NCBI RefSeq assembly: GCF_030407435.1
Contig: NZ_JASDDK010000001.1
Span: forward strand, 372,001-436,000
Reading direction: 5' to 3'
Source: Winogradskyella bathintestinalis
GTDB lineage: Bacteria; Bacteroidota; Bacteroidia; Flavobacteriales; Flavobacteriaceae
DNA: 64,000 nt
Positions 1 through 7,777 of the stretch are shown piece by piece. The notes below the pieces were generated by a model. That model was not told the DNA's origin. It did not search any database and saw only the letters and a list, made by a program, of their open reading frames with translations. Positions within the stretch are counted from its first letter, which is position 1. Every line of letters starts with the position of its first letter. The translations under genes were made by a program, and so were the position numbers.

Positions 1-249
1 AACTAACTTTTATTTTGAGGCTATCTATAATAGTTTAAATTTACTCGATTTGTAAGGAAATGGCTAAAACATCATTTGTTGACAATCTCATATGATTGGA
101 TTTTATTAAATGATTTATTCCAATTCTAATTTCGGGAATTCAAGAATATTTATTGCTCATTATTTCTGAAAATCGTTGCTTCTGACTTCATAAGAATTCA
201 GTTTACGGCATCGCTTATCTTGCTACTATGAGAACAGTTCCTACTATTA

Positions 250-645
250 TTATTTAACCAGAACTCCTTTCAGCTGCATCAAAGGAATAGTCTGCAATGC
301 ATTTTCATTAATTGTGTTCTGTCTAAATACATACGTTTTATCGAACATTTGATTGTCTTCAAAATAGGTGATTTTAAACTCGTTGTTGAGTTCTAGAACC
401 TTTTCTTGTAAATATTCAATCTTAGCGTAACTTCTTGCTGGCAGTTTTGCGATAGTATGTCGCATAACTGGGGTTAGTTTTTTGTCGTTATAACCTCTGG
501 AAACAATGAGAACAGTTTCTAAATCGTTGTCACTATTGTTAATGATGTAAGCATTCCAATCTTGCGTCTTGTATTCTAAATGCTGTTCTTGCACTACTGC
601 AACGTGAACGTTTTTTACTTGGGGGATTTTTATATCTTTTTTCAT
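250..645 (-). CDS. Conserved flavobacterial protein, function unknown
   Basis: The product is a 131-residue soluble protein with no signal peptide or membrane segment. It is rich in short alternating hydrophobic stretches, as in a small beta-sandwich. I do not recognise a named domain; similar small proteins (starting MKKDIKIP) are, from memory, common in Flavobacteriia, but I cannot confirm this here. The ATG at 645 is preferred over a TTG seven codons upstream, because the resulting N-terminus MKKDIKIPQV is a normal start and GGGAGG lies upstream of it. It sits downstream of pheS on the same strand, separated by about 125 bases that contain a near-perfect palindrome, so it may or may not be cotranscribed. 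Function is unknown. Confidence 0.7.
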   Translation of the reverse strand: MKKDIKIPQVKNVHVAVVQEQHLEYKTQDWNAYIINNSDNDLETVLIVSRGYNDKKLTPVMRHTIAKLPARSYAKIEYLQEKVLELNNEFKITYFEDNQMFDKTYVFRQNTINENALQTIPLMQLKGVLVK

Positions 646-728
646 GGTCCATCTAAATCCTCCCAACGGGAAGACTTTTAAAAATTATATTAATTTTCCC
701 TATGGAGAAATTGAAGATTCAACGTTAC

Positions 729-758
729 ATTAATTTCAAATAATTATTTTGAATTAAT
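729..758 (-). terminator. Palindrome after pheS, possible terminator
   Basis: A 30-base nearly perfect inverted repeat reads ATTAATTTCAAA, a short AT loop, then TTTTGAATTAAT. It lies 12 bases past the pheS stop on the minus strand. The stem is AT-only and there is no long T tract, so termination is likely but weak. It could equally be a transcript-stabilising hairpin. Confidence 0.4.
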
Positions 759-770
759 TAAAGAAACTTT

Positions 771-1790
771 TTAAAGCGCACTCTTAAACTGCTCTAAAAA
801 TCGAACATCATTTTCACTCAACAAACGAATATCACTAATTTGATTCAATAACATAGCAATACGATCAATTCCCATTCCGAAAGCGAAGCCCGAATATTCT
901 TTAGAATCTATACCACAGTTTTCTAAAACATTAGGATCTACCATACCACAACCCATAATTTCTAACCAACCTGTTCCTTTGGTGATTTTATAATCGGTTT
1001 CGGTTTCAAGTCCCCAATATACATCAACCTCAGCACTAGGTTCTGTAAATGGAAAGTATGATGGGCGTAATCTAATCTTAGATTTCCCAAACATTTCTGT
1101 TGTGAAATATTGAAGTGTTTGTTTTAAATCTGCAAAACTCACATCTTTATCAATGTACAGCCCTTCCACTTGATGAAAGAAACAATGTGAACGTGCCGAA
1201 ATCGCTTCATTTCTATACACTCTACCTGGAGAAATTGTTCGTATTGGTGGCTTATTATTTTCCATGTAGCGCACCTGTACGGAACTTGTATGTGTACGCA
1301 ATAAAATATCCGGATCGGTTTGAATAAAAAACGTATCCTGCATATCTCTTGCTGGATGGTATTCTGGCAAATTCAATGCTGTAAAATTATGCCAGTCATC
1401 TTCTATTTCTGGTCCTTCACTGACGTTAAAACCAATACGCGAAAAGATATCAATAATTTCATTTTTTACAATGGAAATAGGATGACGCGCACCAATTGCA
1501 ATCGGCTCGCCAGGACGTGATAAATCGCCATAAATTCCTTTGTCTTCTTCTTGATTTTCTAATTCTTCTTTTAAAGAATTTACTTTCGCTTCCGCTGTAG
1601 TTTTTAGCTCATTTATGACTTGTCCGAATTCTCGTTTTTGCTCGTTTGCAACATTTTTCAATTCGGAGTAAAATGCTCTTAATATGCCTTTTGAGCCTAA
1701 ATATTTTATTCTAAAGGCTTCAACCTCTTCTTTCGATTGTGCTTTAAACCCTTCTGCTTCTACTATAAGTTCTTTTATCTTTTCTATCAT
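771..1790 (-). CDS. pheS: Phenylalanine--tRNA ligase alpha subunit
   Basis: This catalytic subunit charges tRNA-Phe with phenylalanine in the cytoplasm, using ATP and working as an alpha2beta2 tetramer with PheT. The 339 residues match the usual family length. Residues 1-85 form the tRNA-binding coiled-coil arm. The class II synthetase core follows, with the motif 2 region FHQVEGLYID and the motif 3 region GFAFGMGIDRIAML near the C-terminus. The ATG at 1790 gives a complete N-terminal helix. pheT is not adjacent in this window, as is common in Bacteroidota, where pheS and pheT are often separate. A TAAATTTG box lies 38 bases upstream of the start. Confidence 0.98.
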   Translation of the reverse strand: MIEKIKELIVEAEGFKAQSKEEVEAFRIKYLGSKGILRAFYSELKNVANEQKREFGQVINELKTTAEAKVNSLKEELENQEEDKGIYGDLSRPGEPIAIGARHPISIVKNEIIDIFSRIGFNVSEGPEIEDDWHNFTALNLPEYHPARDMQDTFFIQTDPDILLRTHTSSVQVRYMENNKPPIRTISPGRVYRNEAISARSHCFFHQVEGLYIDKDVSFADLKQTLQYFTTEMFGKSKIRLRPSYFPFTEPSAEVDVYWGLETETDYKITKGTGWLEIMGCGMVDPNVLENCGIDSKEYSGFAFGMGIDRIAMLLNQISDIRLLSENDVRFLEQFKSAL

Positions 1791-1827
1791 CTTGTGCTGA
1801 ATTTTATTCAGTATCTCTAAGAGTCGG

Positions 1828-1835
1828 CAAATTTA
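1828..1835 (-). promoter_or_regulatory. Candidate -7 box for pheS
   Basis: On the minus strand the sequence reads TAAATTTG, an exact match to the Bacteroidota -7 element TAnnTTTG, 37 bases before the pheS ATG. No clear TTTG or TTG -33 element is found at the expected 17-23 base spacing, so this is a half-site only. Confidence 0.4.
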
Positions 1836-1980
1836 AGTTTTTTATATATTATTTGGTCATAACAATTGTGAAAATGATTAGCTAAACAATCTTAAATGTT
1901 CGACTTGGTAGTTTTAACTGAATATATATTGTTTCTATAAAATCCTCATGCAAGCATTAAACGATGAATTACTCAAGTCA

Positions 1981-2337
1981 TTAATGAATGTATTCTGTTT
2001 CCACAAAATAATTTACAATTGCCTCTTTCATTAAAACACTTTGTTCGCCAGCTTTAAGGTGAGGTAATTGCGCTAAGACCTTATAGTGTGGCCAACCTTC
2101 GTCATCCACAAAATCGAATTCATAAAAACCATAAGGCTCTAAAACCTTACAAATGGCGATGTGCATTAGATCTAATTTATGATCTTTTTTATATTCACGA
2201 TGCAATTGCCCAAGTTCTTGTACACCAATAAGATAGATGATGGAGTCTAGATCTAATTTATCTCCATCGGCAAATTGATTAGAGAGTTTTTCTACCACCA
2301 AATCCCATCGTTCTTTTAATTGTTCATCTCTAGACAT
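1981..2337 (-). CDS. Conserved hypothetical protein
   Basis: The product is a 118-residue acidic, soluble protein with no signal peptide. It appears mainly helical in the first 75 residues, and residues 70-95 have an aromatic patch (YGFYEFDFVDDEGWPHY). I do not recognise a domain. The gene stands alone on the minus strand between pheS and the divergent cvpA, with its own good promoter about 85 bases upstream. The intact frame, good start and promoter argue for a real, expressed gene. It resembles short conserved proteins seen in Flavobacteriaceae genomes, but this is recall, not a search. Confidence 0.7.
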   Translation of the reverse strand: MSRDEQLKERWDLVVEKLSNQFADGDKLDLDSIIYLIGVQELGQLHREYKKDHKLDLMHIAICKVLEPYGFYEFDFVDDEGWPHYKVLAQLPHLKAGEQSVLMKEAIVNYFVETEYIH

Positions 2338-2421
2338 AGCTTAGGGTTCAGGATCTGAAATGAAGTTTAAAATGATCTTCAAAATTACCTTCCTGATTAA
2401 TTTTAATTATTTTTTAAACAT

Positions 2422-2449
2422 CAAAGTTAAGAAACTAAAGTAGCTTCAA
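2422..2449 (-). promoter_or_regulatory. Candidate promoter for the 1981-2337 gene
   Basis: On the minus strand there is TTG (2449-2447), a 17-base spacer, then TAACTTTG (2429-2422). This fits the Bacteroidota sigma-ABfr consensus TTG-N17-23-TAnnTTTG. It points away from cvpA, giving a short divergent promoter region shared with the cvpA box at 2483. Confidence 0.55.
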
Positions 2450-2482
2450 TGACGTTATTATATTAAAATGGCAAAAATTATG

Positions 2483-2490
2483 TACGTTTG
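2483..2490 (+). promoter_or_regulatory. Candidate -7 box for cvpA
   Basis: TACGTTTG matches TAnnTTTG exactly and ends 17 bases before the cvpA ATG, which predicts a leader of only about 13 bases. No convincing -33 element is seen. Confidence 0.45.
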
Positions 2491-2507
2491 TCCAAACCGT
2501 GAGTTGT

Positions 2508-3026
2508 ATGAGTATTATTGATATCATTTTAGCTGCCCTATTATTGTTCGGATTTGTCCGAGGCTTATTTAAAGGTCTTTTTGTAGAAGTTGCATCTTTA
2601 CTAGCTTTGGTTTTGGGTGTTTGGGGAGCTATTCACTTTAGTGGCTTTGCTGCAGGTTTTCTAGAGTCGAAGGTAGACTGGAATGAAAAAACCATTAATA
2701 TTGTCGCTTTTGCCATCACTTTTGTGGTGATTGTTTTAGTCATTGGCTTAGCAGGAAAAGCATTAACCAAATTAGCCGATTTCGCGGCTTTAGGACTTAT
2801 TAATAAATTGGCAGGTGGTATTTTTGGTGCCCTTAAAATAGGACTGATTCTTAGCGTATTATTAGGTGTTTTCCATAAAATGAATAATACATTACCATTT
2901 ATGGAAGAAGAAGATTTAGAAAAGAGTATGCTTTATAAACCTGTAAAATCTTTAGCTGCTATAATTTTTCCGAGTATAATTAAGAGCGGAGAAGAGCCTA
3001 TAATTAGAGAGAAGGAAGAAGAATAA
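2508..3026 (+). CDS. cvpA: CvpA family membrane protein
   Basis: The product is a 172-residue inner-membrane protein of the CvpA family, named for colicin V production but of poorly defined general role in envelope homeostasis. It has four hydrophobic segments, at about 3-22, 28-45, 60-82 and 100-120, then an acidic, charged C-terminal tail ending EEPIIREKEEE. The family signature region at the first helices, FGFVRGLFKGLFVEVASLLA, is clear. The ATG at 2508 is chosen over a GTG three codons upstream because it gives the classic MSIIDI start and leaves a short leader after the promoter box. It is convergent with the carbonic anhydrase gene, with a palindrome between the stops. Confidence 0.9.
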   Translation: MSIIDIILAALLLFGFVRGLFKGLFVEVASLLALVLGVWGAIHFSGFAAGFLESKVDWNEKTINIVAFAITFVVIVLVIGLAGKALTKLADFAALGLINKLAGGIFGALKIGLILSVLLGVFHKMNNTLPFMEEEDLEKSMLYKPVKSLAAIIFPSIIKSGEEPIIREKEEE

Positions 3027-3039
3027 TTTTATAATAAAA

Positions 3040-3092
3040 ACCTACAAGATTTTGATTTTGATTTCGCTCAACCATCATAAAACCTTATAGGT
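3040..3092. repeat. Intergenic palindrome, likely two-way terminator
   Basis: An imperfect inverted repeat pairs ACCTACAAGATTTT with AAAACCTTATAGGT between the convergent cvpA and carbonic anhydrase genes. Its core of AAGGTTTT-like and AAAACCTT-like arms recurs at 28219-28251 and 28351-28371, so it may belong to a dispersed intergenic palindrome family as well as serve as a terminator. Confidence 0.5.
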
Positions 3093-3101
3093 CGAATATT
3101 C

Positions 3102-3728
3102 TTAATCTAAATGGTAGATTTCCATTATATCCTTAAGATATTTTTCGAAATCTACTTTTAAATCTATGAGTTTCCCTGTGTGTACATCAAATACCCAACC
3201 GTGAACTTTTAAACCTCTATCCCTATACGCTTTTTGTACGGCTGCTGTTTTAATTAAATTAACACATTGTTCTTGTACGTTAAGTTCTACTAAACGATCA
3301 TACTTTTTATCTTCACATTCTATGGCATTCAGCTCATCGTGATGCATTCTATAAACGTCTCTAATATTACGTAACCAACCGTTTAACACTCCTAAATCTG
3401 CGGATTGCATGGCTGCTTTTACACCTCCACAAGCATAATGACCACAAACTACAACATGTTTAACTTTTAGATGCGTAACAGCATAATTTACCACAGACAT
3501 CCCATTGGCATCTGTACCAACAACCATGTTAGCAATATTGCGGTGAACAAAAGCATCACCAGGACCTAATCCCATTAATTCTTCTGCTGTAACACGACTA
3601 TCAGAACAGCCTATAAATAATAACTCAGGATTTTGTCCTTTACCTAAATCTTCAAAATAATTTGAATCAACAGCAAGTTTATCCTTAATCCATTGTTCAT
3701 TATTTTTAAATACATTTTTTAAAATCAT
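3102..3728 (-). CDS. Beta-carbonic anhydrase (first copy)
   Basis: This cytoplasmic zinc enzyme interconverts carbon dioxide and bicarbonate. The zinc ligands are visible as C41 and D43 in CSDSR and H97 and C100 in GHYACGG, with the catalytic Asp/Arg dyad D43-R45. At 208 residues it is a normal Can-type beta enzyme with no signal peptide. It is the last gene of a minus-strand group in the order small exported protein, DUF2490 protein, SulP transporter, second carbonic anhydrase, this gene. A 184-base gap with a strong terminator separates it from the second copy, and it has its own TAAATTTG box at 3776-3769, so it is probably transcribed separately. It likely supplies bicarbonate for carboxylation reactions. 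Confidence 0.96.
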   Translation of the reverse strand: MILKNVFKNNEQWIKDKLAVDSNYFEDLGKGQNPELLFIGCSDSRVTAEELMGLGPGDAFVHRNIANMVVGTDANGMSVVNYAVTHLKVKHVVVCGHYACGGVKAAMQSADLGVLNGWLRNIRDVYRMHHDELNAIECEDKKYDRLVELNVQEQCVNLIKTAAVQKAYRDRGLKVHGWVFDVHTGKLIDLKVDFEKYLKDIMEIYHLD

Positions 3729-3768
3729 AATATTGTATTAGATCATTAACAGAAAACTACATTTCTAT

Positions 3769-3776
3769 CAAATTTA
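3769..3776 (-). promoter_or_regulatory. Candidate -7 box for the first carbonic anhydrase
   Basis: The minus strand reads TAAATTTG 40 bases before the ATG at 3728. The -33 position carries TTTA rather than TTTG, so this is a partial match. It lies after the terminator of the second carbonic anhydrase gene, in keeping with independent transcription. Confidence 0.4.
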
Positions 3777-3842
3777 GTGAAAATACAATCTTACTAAATT
3801 ACTTCTATCTTTAATTTGAAAATAAATATATTATCTCAAAGC

Positions 3843-3883
3843 AAAAAAAAAAAAAAACAGCACTAACACTAGTGTTAACGCTG
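3843..3883 (-). terminator. Strong intrinsic terminator of the second carbonic anhydrase gene
   Basis: Read on the minus strand, a stem of CAGC/GCTG and AACACT/AGTGTT arms is followed by an unbroken run of 15 T (15 A at 3843-3857 on the plus strand). This is a textbook rho-independent terminator, 30 bases past the stop at 3913. Confidence 0.85.
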
Positions 3884-3912
3884 CTCTTCAAATAGCTTAA
3901 TTTTGATTTTTT

Positions 3913-4542
3913 TTATTCATTAAAAGTAACAGCTCCCGAATTAACATCGTACATAGCTCCGATAATTTTAATCTCACCACTTTTTTCCATTTCAGAAAGT
4001 ACTGGACTTTCCGCATGTATTCTATCGATAGTTAAGTCTACATTCATGTGAGACACGTTATCTACAAACTCTAAATTCTTAGAATTTCTTAAATCTGGAT
4101 CTTTAGGCTCCTTTACAGCCTCTACCGCTGGCGAAATTTTCTCAATTAGCTTTGTTAGGTTTCCTAATTTAGCGTTGTCGCAAGCTCCTTTTATAGCACC
4201 ACAACTTGTGTGTCCTAATACCACTATAAGTTTTGTACCTGCCAGTTTAGAAGCAAACTCCATACTACCTAAAATATCTTCGTTTACAAAGTTACCTGCA
4301 ATACGAACACTAAAAATATCTCCTAAACCTTGGTCAAAAACCAATTCAGCTGATACTCTTGAGTCAATACAACTCAAAATTGTCGCAAAAGGGAATTGCC
4401 CTTCACTAGTATCATTTACCTGTTCTAATAAATTTCTATTTGCTTTTAAATTGTTTTGAAACCTTACATTGCCTTCTTTTAAATATTGCAATGACTTTTC
4501 TGGTGTCATTGTAGCTTGGGTTTCTCTTGTATGTGCTTTCAT
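3913..4542 (-). CDS. Beta-carbonic anhydrase (second copy)
   Basis: This second beta-carbonic anhydrase has 209 residues. The zinc ligands are C58 and D60 in CIDSR and H111 and C114 in GHTSCGA, with the D60-R62 dyad. It has no signal peptide, so it should act in the cytoplasm. It is only distantly similar to the neighbouring copy (different N-terminus, and HTSCG instead of HYACG), so this is not a recent tandem duplication. It lies 210 bases downstream of the SulP transporter on the same strand. Adjacent SulP and carbonic anhydrase genes are a known arrangement in marine bacteria, where they are proposed to move and buffer bicarbonate. A strong terminator ends the unit after this gene. Confidence 0.96.
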   Translation of the reverse strand: MKAHTRETQATMTPEKSLQYLKEGNVRFQNNLKANRNLLEQVNDTSEGQFPFATILSCIDSRVSAELVFDQGLGDIFSVRIAGNFVNEDILGSMEFASKLAGTKLIVVLGHTSCGAIKGACDNAKLGNLTKLIEKISPAVEAVKEPKDPDLRNSKNLEFVDNVSHMNVDLTIDRIHAESPVLSEMEKSGEIKIIGAMYDVNSGAVTFNE

Positions 4543-4649
4543 ATATTTATTTTTCTATTTAAAAATGTGTTTCAATTAGTCTATAGTATTAATTATGTAT
4601 TATTAAACGTCATTAGCATTTCGCGTCACTAATCTTCACTTCTCTTAAA

Positions 4650-4666
4650 GGTATAATTTTTATACC
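4650..4666. promoter_or_regulatory. 17-base palindrome upstream of carbonic anhydrase
   Basis: GGTATAA, three bases, TTATACC is a perfect dyad about 110 bases upstream of the second carbonic anhydrase ATG and about 85 bases past the SulP stop. With a T-rich centre and no T tract, it looks more like an operator half-site pair than a terminator. The binding protein, if any, is unknown. Confidence 0.35.
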
Positions 4667-4752
4667 CACGTATGCTTATTAATTAAAATATGATTAGATG
4701 ATGATAATTTTAAAGACCTTAATGATGTATTTGGGCACCATTAAAACTTTAT

Positions 4753-6615
4753 TTAATATTTGTCTTCTACATTTTTATTAATCCATCTTATACAAGATTT
4801 AAAATCTTTAAAAATGCGTTCATTAGGAATAAAATCTGGAATGATATCAATCCGCTCCATCATGTATCTTGGTTGTTGAAGAAGTCCGACAAATAAAACT
4901 TCAATATTATTTTTTTTAAGTTCTAGAAGCATATCTTCCATGGCATACAGACCCGATTGATCCATGTATTGCATACGGCCTAATCGTAAAATAACGGTTT
5001 TAGCAGTTCTCGGAATTTGTAAAGTCAACGCCTGAAAATCACTTGTTGAACCAAAAAACAAAGGTCCTTTAAGATGTTTAATAAAAACTTCTTCTTTTAA
5101 GTGTTCAGGAAAATTACCTTCATCATCCCAAGCTTCTTCTTTTAATGATTTTACATCAGAACGTGCCGCCGTTAGATCACCTATTTTTTTCATAAACATT
5201 AATGATGCTATAACTAAACCGATACCTACGGCATAAACTAAATTCCAAAATGTAGATAACACTAATACGATGAGCATAATCAATACTTCTGAACTTAACT
5301 TTATAGGACCAAATTTAATATCTCTCGGTAATACTGGTAATGCTCTAAGACCTTTATAATCCATAACGCCAATACCAACAGTAATAAGTATACCTGCCAA
5401 CACAGCCGCTGGAATTTCAGAAGCTACCGGACCTAAGGCTAATAAAATTACTAATAATAAAACACCAGCAATCATACCAGATAATTTTGTTTTACCACCG
5501 GCATTAATGTTAACCACAGTACGTATGGTTGCACCAGCACCAGGAATACCTCCAAATATGGCGCCAATACTATTTCCGATACCTTGACCAACTAATTCTT
5601 TATTAGGTTGATGTTTGGTTTTAGTCATGTTATCTGCAACCACACTCGTTAACAATGAATCTATAGCACCCAACAACGCCAAGGTTAACGCTGTGAATAT
5701 ATACGGAGTAATGGATCCTAAACTAAAACTAGTAAAAATCTCTAAATTTGGAACTGGCAAGCCTGATGGAATTTCTTCTATCGGCCTATAATCTAATCCA
5801 AAACCATATGCTACTCCTGAAACTACAATTAAAGCCACCAAAGCACTTGGGATTTTGGTGGTAATACGTTTAAATCCATAGACAATAAAGATGGTAGATA
5901 ATGCCAAGATAACTTCTAACCAATTAATATTTTTTAAAGCTCTTGGTAAAACCTTAATTGTACCTAGTACTCCTGAGCTCGCTGATTTTGCAAGTGTTTG
6001 AGATTCTTTAGCAATATCTTCCTCCGTTGTAAGTCCTGATCGTTTGATGGTTTCTTCAAAATTTTCTAACACTAAAATTCCTTCACCTGCTTCTTCCCTT
6101 AAAATATTCTCTAGTATAAGCTCTTCTGCTTGAGGTTTAAATTGACTCACCAAATCCACATCTTCTTTAGGATAGTAACCAATTGCTGGAAGTATTTGAG
6201 TAACTAATATTATGACACCAATAGCTGTCATAAACCCGGATACCACTGGGTACGGAATATACCGAATGTATTTACCCAAGCCAATGGCGCCAAGTCCTAT
6301 TTGAATTAACCCGGCCAATAAGAAGACCGTTAATATAGCTGGCAGTGCTTTTTCTACGCTACCATCATTTGCAGCAATTATTCCTGCAATTACAACCATA
6401 CTTACCGCCGTCATAGGAGCTGTAGGACCAGATATTTGAGTATTGGTTCCTCCAAATAGTGCCGCAAAGAAGCTTATAAATATAGCTCCATACAATCCTG
6501 CCTGAGGACCTAAGCCAGAGGAAACACCAAAAGCTAATGCTAGTGGTAAAGCTACTATTCCTGCTGTGATGCCTCCAAATGCATCACCTTTAATATTTGA
6601 AAACAATTTTTTCAT
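4753..6615 (-). CDS. SulP family anion (probable bicarbonate) transporter with STAS domain
   Basis: The product is a 620-residue inner-membrane transporter of the SulP family. The N-terminus GDAFGGITAGIVALPLALAF is the classic first segment of SulP proteins, followed by about 11 membrane helices. A STAS domain occupies roughly residues 510-615, with the DQSG motif where the regulatory loop normally lies. An unusual acidic insertion of about 85 residues (about 145-230) sits between membrane helices. SulP proteins carry sulfate, bicarbonate or other anions; two carbonic anhydrase genes downstream favour bicarbonate, as proposed for BicA-like transporters of marine flavobacteria. Substrate assignment is inference. 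It lies 56 bases downstream of the DUF2490 gene, probably as an operon. Confidence 0.92.
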   Translation of the reverse strand: MKKLFSNIKGDAFGGITAGIVALPLALAFGVSSGLGPQAGLYGAIFISFFAALFGGTNTQISGPTAPMTAVSMVVIAGIIAANDGSVEKALPAILTVFLLAGLIQIGLGAIGLGKYIRYIPYPVVSGFMTAIGVIILVTQILPAIGYYPKEDVDLVSQFKPQAEELILENILREEAGEGILVLENFEETIKRSGLTTEEDIAKESQTLAKSASSGVLGTIKVLPRALKNINWLEVILALSTIFIVYGFKRITTKIPSALVALIVVSGVAYGFGLDYRPIEEIPSGLPVPNLEIFTSFSLGSITPYIFTALTLALLGAIDSLLTSVVADNMTKTKHQPNKELVGQGIGNSIGAIFGGIPGAGATIRTVVNINAGGKTKLSGMIAGVLLLVILLALGPVASEIPAAVLAGILITVGIGVMDYKGLRALPVLPRDIKFGPIKLSSEVLIMLIVLVLSTFWNLVYAVGIGLVIASLMFMKKIGDLTAARSDVKSLKEEAWDDEGNFPEHLKEEVFIKHLKGPLFFGSTSDFQALTLQIPRTAKTVILRLGRMQYMDQSGLYAMEDMLLELKKNNIEVLFVGLLQQPRYMMERIDIIPDFIPNERIFKDFKSCIRWINKNVEDKY

Positions 6616-6671
6616 ATGTTATTTATATGTTGGTTTAAATTTTAAAATTATTAGTCACAATGTTCTTCTTT

Positions 6672-7346
6672 TTAGAAATTCACAAAAGCAATCACATTTA
6701 TTTGATCCCTTGATGATGTTTTAAAAAATTGATTCATGTATCCTAATTCTAATCGTAAGTTCTTTGAGAATTTATAGCCTAAGCCTCCATAAACTCTATT
6801 TCTATCGAAAACAGATGATTCTGTATTTAAAAATATCTCATTATATATAGAAAGGTATAATGGATTTTTCCCTTCTTCGCGATATTGCAATGGTATATTT
6901 AAACCTAAAAAATATCGTAAACGCATTTTAAAGTCGTCTTCAACAAAACGTTGCTCAAAACGATAACGATGGCTTAATCCAACTTTTCCAACATTTTGTT
7001 TGGTTGTAAATTGTTGAAAAATACGATGTTCGTTTACAGATGTTTTATCGTCGGTATCGTCCAAGTAGTTTTCAGATAGTATATAACCATAGCCAAGTAA
7101 AATATTACTTTTCTCCGTAATATTATAACCTAACCCCGTTCGTAGTAATAGTTGTTCTAAATCCCCAATACCATTATAGTTACGGTATTGTATTTCGTTA
7201 TGAATATTCCATTTGTTATTCAGCTTTTTATTTCCAATATAGATAAGCCAATTACCCAAATTACTGTCTTGAGCTTTAAGCTCACTTGGAAAAATAAATA
7301 AAGAAATAACTAGTAAAAAAGAGACTGTTTTGAAAGTCTTAAACAT
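6672..7346 (-). CDS. DUF2490 family outer-membrane protein
   Basis: The product is a 224-residue exported protein with a signal peptide ending near ELKAQ (residue 26). The rest is a series of alternating amphipathic strands ending in a terminal phenylalanine, typical of an outer-membrane beta-barrel. The pattern (GNWLIYIGNKK, WNIHNEIQYRNY, LLLRTGLGYN) matches the DUF2490 family of Bacteroidota. Function is not known. Position just upstream of the SulP transporter suggests a shared role, perhaps an outer-membrane pore for the same solute, but this is guesswork. The ATG at 7346 directly precedes a good signal sequence. Confidence 0.82.
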   Translation of the reverse strand: MFKTFKTVSFLLVISLFIFPSELKAQDSNLGNWLIYIGNKKLNNKWNIHNEIQYRNYNGIGDLEQLLLRTGLGYNITEKSNILLGYGYILSENYLDDTDDKTSVNEHRIFQQFTTKQNVGKVGLSHRYRFEQRFVEDDFKMRLRYFLGLNIPLQYREEGKNPLYLSIYNEIFLNTESSVFDRNRVYGGLGYKFSKNLRLELGYMNQFFKTSSRDQINVIAFVNF

Positions 7347-7424
7347 ATTATAATAAGTATTGATTTTTAAGTGTTCCTTAAAAATTATTTTGCAAATTGA
7401 CTTTTAAGAGCCTTGATATACTAT

Positions 7425-7724
7425 TTACGATATGATTTTGTCTGGTGGTGGTGATATTAAATTGAGATGGGGTTTGGGATAGGTTTTAAAAGTGTATGAT
7501 ATAAGGTGAACCCCAGCATCTGATAAGATTAAATTTTCCGAAAGCTCGGAGGTACGTTCAAAGAGAAGTTTAAAATTTACGTTTTCCTCTTCTTCCGTTA
7601 TACTATAAAAATTAGAAACATCTGCAGATTCATCAAAAGATAAAATAACTGTTGGAGCCGAAATAAGCGCCATAAACAATATGGTGAAAAAAACGGCTAT
7701 TTTAAATTTTGAATTTTTTGACAT
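7425..7724 (-). CDS. Small exported or membrane-anchored protein, unknown function
   Basis: The product has 99 residues: one hydrophobic N-terminal segment (about 8-30, a signal peptide or anchor), a short acidic stretch (ITEEEENVNF), and a C-terminus ending KPHLNLISPPPDKIIS. From memory, small proteins with this EEEE and PHLNLISPPP pattern recur in Flavobacteriaceae; I know of no function. The ATG at 7724 is preferred to the TTG at 7733, because that TTG lies inside the predicted -7 promoter box, which would leave the mRNA with almost no leader. It precedes the DUF2490, SulP and carbonic anhydrase genes by 78 bases on the same strand, so it may head that unit. Confidence 0.7.
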   Translation of the reverse strand: MSKNSKFKIAVFFTILFMALISAPTVILSFDESADVSNFYSITEEEENVNFKLLFERTSELSENLILSDAGVHLISYTFKTYPKPHLNLISPPPDKIIS

Positions 7725-7730
7725 AAGTGC

Positions 7731-7738
7731 CAAAGATA
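7731..7738 (-). promoter_or_regulatory. Candidate -7 box giving a near-leaderless mRNA
   Basis: The minus strand reads TATCTTTG, then six bases, then the ATG at 7724. Transcription would begin within one to three bases of the start codon. The -33 element is not clear. The box follows the batE stop, so it would start a new unit for the SulP cluster. Confidence 0.5.
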
Positions 7739-7777
7739 ATATTTACGAATGAAGAAATAGTTAAATAAGTTCTAAAA

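Noticed and set aside
1..249. Possible tRNA or gene end in the first 249 bases
   Set aside because: No cloverleaf, no CCA-type end and no long frame are seen. It is AT-rich intergenic sequence with nothing I can support.
1115..1520. Plus-strand open frames within pheS
   Set aside because: They are antisense shadows of a strongly supported gene and carry no domain.
3102..4542. Recent tandem duplication of carbonic anhydrase
   Set aside because: The two proteins differ throughout outside the zinc motifs, so they are old, separate subtypes.
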